DNA of 64,000 nt from DASRAU01 sp035638075 (GTDB taxonomy: Bacteria > Acidobacteriota > Polarisedimenticolia > Gp22-AA2). Positions within the stretch are counted from its first letter, which is position 1; each line of letters begins with the position of its first letter. The position numbers were made by a program, and so were the translations under genes. Under the pieces are notes generated by a model. It made no database searches. It was not told the origin of the DNA and saw only the letters and a list, made by a program, of their open reading frames with translations. Location: the NCBI GenBank assembly GCA_035638075.1, contig DASRAU010000031.1, positions 42,250 to 106,249 on the forward strand, given 5' to 3'. Shown here one piece after another: positions 17,508 through 24,945 of this stretch.

Positions 17508-18082
17508 TTCCGACTGGTTTTTCGCCCCATTGAGCGCTTTCCCCGTTTCGAACCAGACGGCTTTCTGGCCGCTTTCACCGAGTTCCTGCCTTGGCCTGGC
17601 AAAGTCATTGCGACCAAGTTCTCACCAACGGTATTGATAGTGAATTCGCCGGGTTCTGATAGGTCCAGGTATCCCATGTTTTTCGCATTCCGAAGAGTCC
17701 TTCCAGGATCGCCCAAGCGGCTCCGACCGGCACGACGAGTCGCCTCCTGAAGGACTTCAGCTGAGATTGAGTCTTTTCGCTGGTTTTGCGGAGCTTCGAA
17801 CTGATAATAGTAAGCAACTGCCGCAGCAAACTGATTATCGCTCTTGGGGTCTTTGCCTGTAATGAACGACTTGATGTCGACTGCACTAGGAGTGGCAGGA
17901 TGAAAGGTTCCGTCCGCCGTGGACCGGACAGAATGCGCGGCGCCAGTTCGGGGCTCGATCGGATTCACGACCCCGAGGCTTTCCGAAACCCATCTGAGAA
18001 TCCGCACCTGTCGTTCTGTGGAAACGGGCCTTAGGAGGTCGGATACGGATTTCGCGACCTCGAAGTCATCGTCAGTGCTCAT
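17504..18082 (-). CDS. Conserved hypothetical partner of the HEPN gene
   Basis: The 192-residue protein has an N-terminal helix pair (ERQVRILRWVSESLGV near residue 25), a variable Ser/Thr/Pro-rich linker, and a conserved C-terminal part: KSDNQFAAAVAYYYQFEAP, DSISAEVLQEATRRAG, LRNAKNMGYLDLSE, and INTVGENLVAMTLP. The second part looks like a winged-helix fold. I know this pattern from proteins of unknown function in many phyla. The ATG at 18082 follows AGGGGGGCC; an upstream in-frame start at 18148 lacks such a site. It is translationally coupled to the HEPN-like gene, suggesting a complex or antitoxin role. Confidence 0.6.
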   Translation of the reverse strand: MSTDDDFEVAKSVSDLLRPVSTERQVRILRWVSESLGVVNPIEPRTGAAHSVRSTADGTFHPATPSAVDIKSFITGKDPKSDNQFAAAVAYYYQFEAPQNQRKDSISAEVLQEATRRAGRSRLGDPGRTLRNAKNMGYLDLSEPGEFTINTVGENLVAMTLPGQGRNSVKAARKPSGSKRGKRSMGRKTSRK

Positions 18083-18313
18083 TTGGCCCCCCTTCGATCT
18101 CCCAGATCGTTCGTTTCTCTGTGGACTTTTCGCAGGACTGCAAGGCAACGCCTGTTCTCTAGAATCCTGATCCGCGAAAACGTTCTCACGCCTTAACCTT
18201 CGGTCTAGCGCACGGCATCAGCTGCGGACAGCGCGTAGTCTGCTGACTAGAAAAAGGGTGGCTGCGAACGCCCGCCGAGTGTCCCCTGGACGCGGCAATT
18301 GCCCATCGCCTGA

Positions 18314-18977
18314 TCATGCCTTCACGGGAGGCTTGCCTGCGCTCGACAGCTTGGCGTTCAAGACGTCCTTCTTCTTCGAAATGATCGCAGGCTGAACAAA
18401 GTAGAAGTCGAACAGCGCTTCAAGGACGTCGAGGGTCCATTCGGCTTCGGCAGGTTCTACAGGAAGGATTTCACCGCTCTTCTGACTCTTTAGCGGGTGA
18501 GCCGAAAAGTTTCCTATCACTCGGACAGTGTCTATCACCTGGGCTAGGTGGGACGGGAGCCCCCCGCCATCTATGATCTGCTGAATCTCGTGTGAGAGAT
18601 CGTGGGTTTGACTCCGGCGAAATCACGCAGAAGGTGCTGGAGACAGCGTCGGCTAAGTGCTGCGGATGCCTTTGGACTGTCTGGGAGCACCAGGCAAGCC
18701 TGGATGTAGTCTTCAGTTATTGCAGCCGGCACTTCAGGTGGACAGGGTGACCTGCCGGCTCCACGTGGCCGGATCTGTGTACGTTGTGAGATCTCCCGCA
18801 ACTCAAGTACCCGCCACCTTGCCTGTACAGAGGGGTTCCGTTCACCAAGAAGAGGACGAGTCGCTTGCACGAGGCGCAGGTATACGAGTGGATGCCCCAA
18901 GCGCCGTCTGAGTCTTCTCCCACGAAATGGAGTCGCTGTTGGTCATGAAATGCAACGAGACAGTGGGGGCAGGTCAT
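18314..18977 (-). pseudogene. DUF4145-family gene broken by two frameshifts
   Basis: Three minus-strand frames together spell one DUF4145 protein. The N-terminus (from ATG at 18977) has a zinc ribbon, CPHC and CASC. The middle, in another frame, reads CPPEVPAAITEDYIQACLVL and ASAALSRRCLQHLLRDFAGVK. The C-terminus, in a third step, reads IDTVRVIGNFSAHPLKS and EAEWTLDVLEALFDFYFVQP. The frame changes near 18805-18830 and again near 18600-18612. DUF4145 is a HEPN-like domain often found in defence loci. It is either decayed or carries two assembly errors. Confidence 0.75.
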
Positions 18978-19026
18978 CTATAAACCACTCCTTGAATGAC
19001 CGCGTTTCTCTTGGCTGCATGTTTGC

Positions 19027-19293
19027 TCAGGGCGTACACGTCACCCGATCCGGCTCCGTCCTCTCGCATGCGATGACTTCCGTCATCCCCCCCGCCATGT
19101 TCGAGCACGCCGACGTGACGGCGCTCTGAACCGCGGCCTCCTTCGTCGCCGCAGCCCCCTTCCGGCAGGTGGTGGTGCCGTGGAAGGTGACGCAGACTTC
19201 GCAGGTGACCTGGGCGATGCGGGTGCTCAGGTAGACGGTGGCCAGGATGAAGAGGGCCAGGAAGACCAGGGAGGTCTTCGTCGTTCGGCTCAT
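19027..19293 (-). CDS. Small secreted or membrane-anchored Cys-containing protein
   Basis: This 88-residue protein has an N-terminal membrane helix (about residues 8-26) followed by a short external region with six cysteines, including VTCEVCVTF and CRKG, and ending in ACERTEPDRVTCTP. I recall similar short proteins in Acidobacteriota-like genomes but no function. The TAGAAT element at 19304-19309 lies 10 bases upstream of the ATG, implying a very short or absent leader. Confidence 0.65.
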   Translation of the reverse strand: MSRTTKTSLVFLALFILATVYLSTRIAQVTCEVCVTFHGTTTCRKGAAATKEAAVQSAVTSACSNMAGGMTEVIACERTEPDRVTCTP

Positions 19294-19303
19294 GGTGGGG
19301 CGG

Positions 19304-19309
19304 ATTCTA
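19304..19309 (-). promoter_or_regulatory. -10-like TAGAAT before 19293 gene
   Basis: On the minus strand TAGAAT lies 10 bases before the ATG at 19293. It is embedded in a 16-base block, GGGCGTAGAATCCGCC, repeated exactly near 36339 ahead of the SH3-domain gene. No convincing -35 box is visible. Confidence 0.45.
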
Positions 19310-19376
19310 CGCCCGCTGGGCTGGTTTCCGGGAGGCGGCGGGGGGTTGCCGGAGTCGGCCGGCCGGGCGCTGGTGA

Positions 19377-19634
19377 CTACTGCGCCTGCTCCAGGAAGAC
19401 CTCGGCGGTGCCGTTCTCGTCGTAGGACACGTGGACGTGGCAGGGCTGGCAGCAGACCTGGCAGTCCTCGACGTACTCCTGCGACCGGCCGCCGCTGGGG
19501 TCGAGCGGGATGGTGATCCGCTCGCCGCAGTAAGGACAGGCGGCCTCGGCAGCACTCTCGAGACTCCCCTCCCCGGACAGGACATCGAGCTCGCCGCTGT
19601 CCGTCTCTTCGTCGCCGTCTTCGACTCGGACCAT
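19377..19634 (-). CDS. CPXCG-motif Cys-rich zinc-ribbon protein
   Basis: The 85-residue protein has a [17 protein letters not shown] block, then [22 protein letters not shown], the two halves of the CPXCG family zinc ribbon. The first 30 residues are acidic and low in complexity. Family members are small putative metal-binding proteins of unknown role. The ATG at 19634 is preceded by GAAGGGAG; the longer open frame upstream overlaps the EEP-family gene and is not credible. Confidence 0.85.
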   Translation of the reverse strand: MVRVEDGDEETDSGELDVLSGEGSLESAAEAACPYCGERITIPLDPSGGRSQEYVEDCQVCCQPCHVHVSYDENGTAEVFLEQAQ

Positions 19635-19650
19635 GAGGCTCCCTTCCTCT

Positions 19651-20415
19651 TTATATGTGGTGGCGGGCCGAGACCATCGGACCGACCTCCACCGACAGCG
19701 GCATGTGGTCGCTCCTCGCGGCCCAGGCCCGATGCTCGCCCACCGACACATCGCGCAACCGGCCCAGCCAGGAGGCGGGCAGGAAGCAGTAGTCAATATG
19801 GTACGGGCGCCGCCGGTGCCGGTACAGGAAGAACGTCGGCCGCGACTCTTTCCCTTGCGCCTCCCTGTAGCGACTGTGATACGCGCTCACCAGCCCCAGC
19901 TCCCCCAGGTAGCGCACGAGAGCGCTGTGGGACCGGTCGGCCGGGTGCTCGGCATCCCAGATCGCGTTCGAGTTGAAGTCCCCGAGCAGAACCGTCGGCT
20001 GCGCCCGCATGAGCGACCGGCACGCCCGCACCGCCCGGTGCATCCCCCGGACGTACGGAATCGTCGGGTGCGGCATAGCCCAGACGGCCAGCAGCAGGAA
20101 CGACTCGGGCCCCGACACCTGCACCGGGAGGGCATACCGGGGAAGCCCAGGCGGCGCCGGCGCGCGGTGCACCCGCCACGGCGGCGCGGCGAAGACGGCG
20201 AGGCCTTTTGACGGACGGGTCCTGTTCGAGGACCGGGCCGGCCGGGTGGGCTTCCCCGCTCTCGCCGCCCGGCTCCCCCACCAGAGCGAGACGCCGGGCA
20301 GCTCCTCAATGCGGGGGCACTCCGGCACCACGGCGATGTCCGCCTCGAGCGTCTCGAGGTCGGAGAGCTTCCGCGCCAGCGGCCCCGAGCAGCAGTTCCA
20401 GGTGACGAGTCGCAC
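19651..20415 (-). CDS. Endonuclease/exonuclease/phosphatase-fold protein
   Basis: This 254-residue protein has the EEP fold shared by DNase I-like nucleases and phosphatases. Visible active-site elements are LVTWNCCSG with the early Asn, a Glu in [23 protein letters not shown] (metal Asp and Asn), and near the end HIDYCFLP and [12 protein letters not shown] (the Ser-Asp-His catalytic end). It has no signal peptide. Substrate is not predictable. It starts with GTG and ends 16 bases upstream of the CPXCG gene start. It is unrelated in sequence detail to the exonuclease III at 54019. Confidence 0.85.
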   Translation of the reverse strand: MRLVTWNCCSGPLARKLSDLETLEADIAVVPECPRIEELPGVSLWWGSRAARAGKPTRPARSSNRTRPSKGLAVFAAPPWRVHRAPAPPGLPRYALPVQVSGPESFLLLAVWAMPHPTIPYVRGMHRAVRACRSLMRAQPTVLLGDFNSNAIWDAEHPADRSHSALVRYLGELGLVSAYHSRYREAQGKESRPTFFLYRHRRRPYHIDYCFLPASWLGRLRDVSVGEHRAWAARSDHMPLSVEVGPMVSARHHI

Positions 20416-20473
20416 CGAGGGATCTTATGACCGGGGGCGGGGATGCCCGATCGTTTCCGAGTTGCTCGCCGGG

Positions 20474-20761
20474 TTATCCGGCCTTCCGCAGCTTGGAAAT
20501 GCTGCGCGTCGGGCGAGCGCTTGCCAGGTCGTAGTTGGTCTGCAGATTGACCCAGAACTCGGGCGTCGTACCGAACGCCTGCGCGAGGAGCCATGCCGTA
20601 TCGGGTGTGATCCCGCGCTTGCCACGGACGATCTCGTTGATGCGCTGCACCGGAACGCCGATGTGCTCGGCCAGCTTCACCTGGGTCAGTCCCATCTGGT
20701 CGAGGAACTCCTCCTGCAGCACCTCACCGGGGTGTGTCGGCACTCTGTTGCTGGGAATCAT
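20474..20761 (-). CDS. higA: HigA-type antitoxin
   Basis: The 95-residue protein is an XRE-family helix-turn-helix antitoxin. Its start, RVPTHPGEVLQEEFLDQMGL, is the HigA/VapI signature, followed by TQVKLAEHIGVPVQRINEIVRGKRGITPDTAWLLAQAFGT-type HTH sequence across residues 25-65. HigA neutralises HigB and represses the operon. It follows the toxin gene by 21 bases, the toxin-first order typical of higBA, and has AGAGGA ahead of its ATG. Confidence 0.93.
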   Translation of the reverse strand: MIPSNRVPTHPGEVLQEEFLDQMGLTQVKLAEHIGVPVQRINEIVRGKRGITPDTAWLLAQAFGTTPEFWVNLQTNYDLASARPTRSISKLRKAG

Positions 20762-20782
20762 TTCCAGTCCTCTCGTTGACTG

Positions 20783-21076
20783 CTATGAATGGTAATCGGC
20801 GATCCGGACCTCGTAGGCCTTGCCGTCCGACCAGCGGAAGACCAGGCGCCACTGATCGTTGATTCGTATGCTGTTGTATCCCTTCAAGTCGCCGGTCAGC
20901 GCCTCCAGGCGGTTGCCTGGGGGCGATGAAAGATCCTGCAAGGCCTGAGCGGCGTTGACCATATCCAGCTTGCGGAAGGCAACGGAAAGAATGCCCGGCG
21001 GGAGCCGTCGCACAGCCTTGGATTTCCTGCCATGGTACAAGTCCTCGGTGGCCCGATCTCCGAAGCTCGCTATCAT
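20783..21076 (-). CDS. higB: HigB-type toxin (RelE superfamily)
   Basis: This 97-residue protein is a ribosome-dependent mRNA interferase of the HigB/RelE group. It begins IASFGDRATEDLYHGRKS and has the conserved AFRKLDMVNAAQALQDL, the LEALTGDLKGYNSIRIN core, WRLVFRWSDGKAYEVRIADYH, with basic and His residues expected near the active site. It is the first gene of the pair with the HTH antitoxin downstream. A strong promoter candidate lies just upstream at 21097-21126. Confidence 0.93.
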   Translation of the reverse strand: MIASFGDRATEDLYHGRKSKAVRRLPPGILSVAFRKLDMVNAAQALQDLSSPPGNRLEALTGDLKGYNSIRINDQWRLVFRWSDGKAYEVRIADYHS

Positions 21077-21096
21077 CGAGCCCCCCCGCAGAAAGA

Positions 21097-21126
21097 ATTA
21101 TACTGGATTCACGGATACCATGTAAA
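21097..21126 (-). promoter_or_regulatory. Promoter of higBA
   Basis: On the minus strand TTTACA (21121-21126) and a consensus TATAAT (21097-21102) are separated by 18 bases, and TATAAT ends 20 bases before the higB ATG. This is the best sigma-70-type promoter I see in the window. The overlapping complement gives TATACT for the divergent gene at 21134, so the region may drive both. Confidence 0.7.
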
Positions 21127-21133
21127 ACTGGAA

Positions 21134-21376
21134 ATGGCCAAGCTGACCCTGAACGTGGATGAGAGAGTCGTGGCTCGCGCCAAGCGCTATGCAGCACGGC
21201 GCGGGACCTCCGTGTCGCGGCTGGTTGAGCAGCTACCGGCGCTGGTCATCGGAAACACACGCGAGGATGGCGAGGAACTCCCGCCCGTCCTTGCGCGTCT
21301 TCGCGACGAGCTGAAGGGCTCGGCCGCCGATCCGGCCGCATACCGCCGACACTTGGAGCGCAAGCACAGCAGATGA
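21134..21376 (+). CDS. DUF6364-type antitoxin-like protein
   Basis: This 80-residue protein starts MAKLTLNVDERVVARAKRYA, followed by RRGTSVSRLVEQL, the RHH-like pattern of DUF6364 proteins that normally pair with PIN-domain toxins. The C-terminal half (PPVLARLRDELKG and later) resembles the toxin-binding tail. No PIN toxin follows; instead its TGA overlaps the amidohydrolase start (ATGA). It is divergent from higBA. I chose the ATG at 21134 because homology begins there; the frame is open from 21032. It is either an orphaned antitoxin or a regulator of its neighbour. Confidence 0.75.
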   Translation: MAKLTLNVDERVVARAKRYAARRGTSVSRLVEQLPALVIGNTREDGEELPPVLARLRDELKGSAADPAAYRRHLERKHSR

Positions 21377-23397
21377 CGCAGATGGTGGTGCCAAGGTCGC
21401 TTCTCGTCGCGTCTGCGTTTCTCGTCGCCCTGGTCGGCTCCGCGGCTCTTCAGGCCGGCACCGCTTTCCCGTCGGCCGCCGACTCATCCCCGGACCGGAG
21501 CAGCGCGCAACCGGGCGCCACTGTTTCCGCCGATACCGTCTTCCTCGGCGGCCAGGTCCTCCTCTATCCCAGAAGTAACGGTTCCCCTCCCTCGCCACAG
21601 TCCCTGATGTCCCCCGCCGTCGGCTGGGCGCAGGCGCTCGCCGTCAAGGACGGCCGCATCTCATTCGTTGGGGACAACGGCGGCGCGAAGCAGCGCATCG
21701 GCCCCTTGACGCTGGTGATCGACCTCCACGGGCGCATCCTGATGCCCGGACTCGGCGACGGGCACCTTCACGGCGGAACCTGGGGATCGACGTGTCCCAT
21801 GGGCTACGAAGGCGGCACGGTCGACGAGGTCCTCGGCAAGATCAAGACGTGCCTCCTGCGCGACGACCAGGCCGCGCAGCTCAAGACCGACTTCCTGCTG
21901 AGGCCGGATGAGTTCAACGTCAACGGGATGGTGCCGGCCGGGACCACGCTCACGCGCCACGATCTCGACCGGCTCAGCAAGAGTCCGGCGCAGGACCGGT
22001 TCGGCACCGGGACGACCCGGCCGATCGTCATCTGGGACATGGGGGGGCATCAGACCTTCACCAACTCGAAGGCGATCGCCAACGCCGGCCTCGACGCGAA
22101 GACGGTGCCGCCGCCCGGCGCGTTCATCGGGCGTGATGCGGACGGCGCTCCGAACGGCCAGTTCGCCGACTTCCACCCGGAATGGGGGACGCGCCCTCCC
22201 GAGGATCCCGCCGCCGACTACCAGGGGACGGTGGCCGACTACCGCAATGCCAACCGCGTCGGGATGACGATGCTCCTGCACCCGGGCGGCGACGCGGATT
22301 CGCTGCGGGTGCTGAAGCGGGTCGCCGACGACGGGCACCTGACGGTGCGGGTCAACCAGGCACTCATGGCCGGCGGGTTCGGCCGCGGAGCCGACCCGCT
22401 TCGCGGCCAGAAAGACCCGGCGGCCGTGGACAAAGTCATCGCGGGGCTGAACGACCTGCGCCGGCAGTACAACGGCTACCGCAGCCCCGCCAGCCCCGGC
22501 GACCTGACGGTCGACACCGTGAAGATCTTCTGCGACGGCATCGCCGAGTTCCCGGGCGAGACGGCGGCGATGATCGAGCCGTACCGCGTCAACACCGGCA
22601 CGCCGCAGAAGCCGGTGTTCACGCCGGGCACGCGGCGCGGCGAGGACCCGTCGTGCTCCGACGCCCTCCTCGGCTTCAAGAGGCTCGACGCGGCGAAGTG
22701 GACGATCCACGTGCACGCCATCGGCGACCGGGCGGTGCGCGAGACGCTGGACAACTTCGCGGCCGCCCAGGCCGCGAACGCCTCCTGGGATCGCCGCCAC
22801 ACCATCACGCACCTCGAGTTCGTGCGCGACGAGGACATGCCGCGGTTCGGCAAGCTCGGAGTCGTGGCGAGCATGGCGGCGGTGTGGTTCGAGCGCGACA
22901 TGTGGACGGTGACCGCAACCGAAGGGTTCATCGCGCCCGACTCGATGGACGACATCTATCCCGCCGGGGGTCTTGTGCGCGGCGGCGCCGTCCTGGCGCT
23001 CGGCAACGACTGGCCGGTCTTCCCACCCTGGATGCCCTGGACCGCCATCGAGCAGACGGTGACCCGCGAGGGCCGCGCCGACCCGAAGCGCGCCATCTTC
23101 GCGGGCCGGCTGAGCGAGCGCCATGCGCTGACCTTCCCGCAGGCCGTGAAGGCCGCGACCATCGGCATCGCCTGGCAGCTGCACCGTGAACGGGACTTGG
23201 GGTCGATCGAAGAAGGTAAGCTCGCCGACCTCATCGTCATCGACCGTGACCTGCGCAAGCTGTTCGATGCGCCCCCCGCCGCGCAGCAGGCGCTCTCGGC
23301 GCACATGAAGGCGGTCTACGACGCCAACGTCGCCGCGACCAAGACCCTGCTGACGATGGTCGGCGGCAAGGTGGTGTTCACCGACCCGGGGCTGTGA
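21373..23397 (+). CDS. Secreted YtcJ-like amidohydrolase
   Basis: The 674-residue protein is a metal-dependent hydrolase of the amidohydrolase-3 (YtcJ) group. A signal peptide (about residues 1-29) is followed by a beta-sandwich part (AVKDGRISFVGDN), the metal-binding PGLGDGHLHGG near residue 123, HVHAIGDRAVRETL near residue 450, THLEFVRDEDMPRF, and LGNDWPVFPPW near residue 540. The end EEGKLADLIVIDRD and VVFTDPGL is the usual C-terminal sandwich. Substrate unknown; relatives act on amides of diverse kinds. Its ATG overlaps the preceding antitoxin-like gene. Confidence 0.9.
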   Translation: MTQMVVPRSLLVASAFLVALVGSAALQAGTAFPSAADSSPDRSSAQPGATVSADTVFLGGQVLLYPRSNGSPPSPQSLMSPAVGWAQALAVKDGRISFVGDNGGAKQRIGPLTLVIDLHGRILMPGLGDGHLHGGTWGSTCPMGYEGGTVDEVLGKIKTCLLRDDQAAQLKTDFLLRPDEFNVNGMVPAGTTLTRHDLDRLSKSPAQDRFGTGTTRPIVIWDMGGHQTFTNSKAIANAGLDAKTVPPPGAFIGRDADGAPNGQFADFHPEWGTRPPEDPAADYQGTVADYRNANRVGMTMLLHPGGDADSLRVLKRVADDGHLTVRVNQALMAGGFGRGADPLRGQKDPAAVDKVIAGLNDLRRQYNGYRSPASPGDLTVDTVKIFCDGIAEFPGETAAMIEPYRVNTGTPQKPVFTPGTRRGEDPSCSDALLGFKRLDAAKWTIHVHAIGDRAVRETLDNFAAAQAANASWDRRHTITHLEFVRDEDMPRFGKLGVVASMAAVWFERDMWTVTATEGFIAPDSMDDIYPAGGLVRGGAVLALGNDWPVFPPWMPWTAIEQTVTREGRADPKRAIFAGRLSERHALTFPQAVKAATIGIAWQLHRERDLGSIEEGKLADLIVIDRDLRKLFDAPPAAQQALSAHMKAVYDANVAATKTLLTMVGGKVVFTDPGL

Positions 23398-23443
23398 GTC
23401 GGCAGCCTGAGTTCCCGCGCCGGATCCCCGCCAGCGCGGCCGG

Positions 23444-23608
23444 TTAACGGCTCGCCGGCGGCGTGATTCCGTTCAGGCGCAGGTACATGACCAGCTGGCC
23501 ATAATGGCGAGGCGGCGCCGGTCGCGGGCGACGCCAGGATTGCCAGGACGAAGACGGCGACCACGATCCGATGCGCGCGTGACGGCCCGCGAAGACAAGT
23601 CGCTTCAT
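23444..23608 (-). CDS. Possible small peptide gene, perhaps frameshifted
   Basis: A 54-codon frame starts MKRLVFAGRHA after a good ribosome site (GGGGGAGAGAC). As read, the centre is Ser/Trp/Arg-rich and unconvincing. The adjacent frame, however, encodes RIVVAVFVLAILASPATGA at the same place, which with the MKRLVFAGRHA start would make a classic signal peptide. Two compensating shifts would be needed to return to the end YGQLVMYLRLNG. This suggests a small secreted peptide gene that is decayed or misassembled. It is divergent from the ComX-like gene. Apart from this I see nothing in 23398-23755. Confidence 0.3.
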   Translation of the reverse strand: MKRLVFAGRHARIGSWSPSSSWQSWRRPRPAPPRHYGQLVMYLRLNGITPPASR

Positions 23609-23755
23609 GTCTCTCTCCCCCTCCGTGGATCCGGCCTCCGGCCTCCGTGGAAACCCCGCGGGGAAACCACGGCCCGGACGAGGCGGCGCCCACCGATGCG
23701 CGGGCCCATCCATTGGCATGACGATGGGGCCCCACTCGAAAGGGAGGTCACCGTC

Positions 23756-23944
23756 ATGGATGCCGTCGGATTCGCACACTTACTCGAGGTCTCGAAAAAC
23801 GACACCGGCAAGATCTCCCTGCGCGACCTCCAGGAAGCGCTCGGCCGGCGCGGGCTGCACGAGCTGGCCGGGGCGGTTCGTTCGCTCGCCGGCTACGTGA
23901 CGCCGGGCAGGCTGAGTTTCGACGAAACCGTTCCCTGGTTCTAG
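23756..23944 (+). CDS. Small peptide precursor, ComX-like candidate
   Basis: This 62-residue reading frame has GGGAGG 9 bases before its ATG and directly precedes the ComQ-like gene. ComX pheromone precursors are short, and ComQ prenylates a Trp a few residues from the C-terminus. Here the end is FDETVPWF, with the only Trp at position 61 of 62. There is no signal peptide and no cysteine, as in ComX. A second reading is possible: SKNDTGKISLRD and GYVTPGRLSFDE each fit a degenerate EF-hand loop, so it could be a tiny EF-hand-like protein. No detailed sequence match to known ComX is evident; the call rests on size, Trp and context. Confidence 0.55.
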   Translation: MDAVGFAHLLEVSKNDTGKISLRDLQEALGRRGLHELAGAVRSLAGYVTPGRLSFDETVPWF

Positions 23945-23969
23945 CGCGACGGTCGCCGGGATTCCAGCC

Positions 23970-24914
23970 GTGCTGCACTTCCTGCGGGCCCAGGTGGCGG
24001 ATGCGGTCATCACGCACGCGGAGCCGACGATCCATGCCGACTTGATCCGGCTGCTGTCGCGGCCCGGATACGCCCTTCACCCGGAGGGCACCTGCCGGGC
24101 CGGACTCTTCGCGCTCGAGGTCTATAGGTCCGCGCGCGGCCGCTACGACTCGACGGGGCTCGTGGCGGCCGCCGCGGTCGAGCTGCAGATGCAGTCGGCC
24201 TCGGTGTTCGACGAGGTCGCCGACGGGGATGCGTGCGACAGCCGGGCCGAAGACCTGGCCCTGGCCATCGCTTTGTTCACCGCCGGCACGGCGGCCGCCG
24301 CCGAGGCGACCTCGGGCCTGCCGGGCGGGGCGAGCGCCATGCGTCACTTCTGCGTCGCGACCAGCGGCGCGTGCGCCGGACAGTTCCTCGACGCGCGGCT
24401 CGGACGGCGGGGCGGCGCGACTTACGAAGAGGCGCTGCACATGACGCGTCTCAAGTCGGGAAGCCTGGGCGCCTTCGCCGCCGGCTTCGCCGCCCGGCTC
24501 GCCGGCATCGATCCCGGACTCTCTTCCGTCTTCGAGAGCCTGGGCTTCAATCTCTTCACCTGCGCGCAGCTGGTGGACGACCAGCGCGACGCCTGCGCCC
24601 CCGGTGAGCGCTGCGACCTGGCGCGTTCGAAGGCGACGCTTCCGGTGGTCTACTTTGTCCGGCAAACCTCGCTGGAACCGGCCGCGGCAAGCGATGGTAC
24701 GCTGTCGCCGAAGTCCCGCGATGCCTACCAATCCTCCGGCGCCCCGATCTACGCGGCCGTTCTCTCGCTGGCGTACATGGGACGGGCTCGCGCCGATCTC
24801 CGGAGCCTGGCGGAGCGTGGCTGCGCGACGACCTCCCTGGAAGCCTTCGTCGGGCGCGTCGAATCCGAGGCCGCCCTCACCCTCTGCGCCCTCGGGAGCG
24901 GCGTGGTCGTGTAA
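23970..24914 (+). CDS. ComQ-like isoprenyl diphosphate synthase homologue
   Basis: This 314-residue protein has the trans-isoprenyl diphosphate synthase fold. The first Asp-rich motif is altered to DEVAD (residues 81-85); the second, QLVDDQRDA, keeps DDxxD (203-207). ComQ, close in size at about 300 residues, belongs to this superfamily and attaches a prenyl group to a Trp of ComX. The neighbours, a short Trp-ending peptide before and a ComP-like kinase after, favour a pheromone-modifying role over bulk isoprenoid synthesis. The start is GTG at 23970 with only a weak ribosome site, 25 bases after the peptide gene. A lipid-biosynthetic prenyltransferase remains possible. Confidence 0.75.
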   Translation: MLHFLRAQVADAVITHAEPTIHADLIRLLSRPGYALHPEGTCRAGLFALEVYRSARGRYDSTGLVAAAAVELQMQSASVFDEVADGDACDSRAEDLALAIALFTAGTAAAAEATSGLPGGASAMRHFCVATSGACAGQFLDARLGRRGGATYEEALHMTRLKSGSLGAFAAGFAARLAGIDPGLSSVFESLGFNLFTCAQLVDDQRDACAPGERCDLARSKATLPVVYFVRQTSLEPAAASDGTLSPKSRDAYQSSGAPIYAAVLSLAYMGRARADLRSLAERGCATTSLEAFVGRVESEAALTLCALGSGVVV

Positions 24915-24945
24915 CGCTGCGCGCCTCGGGGCGCTGGTCATTCTC

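Noticed and set aside
20474..21076. Considered higBA plus the DUF6364 gene as one three-part toxin-antitoxin operon
   Set aside because: The DUF6364 gene is on the opposite strand across the promoter region and belongs to a different antitoxin family.
23504..23755. A longer 146-codon version of the ComX-like frame starting far upstream
   Set aside because: The extra N-terminal part is Arg-rich GC-driven sequence, and the GGGAGG ribosome site points to the ATG at 23756.
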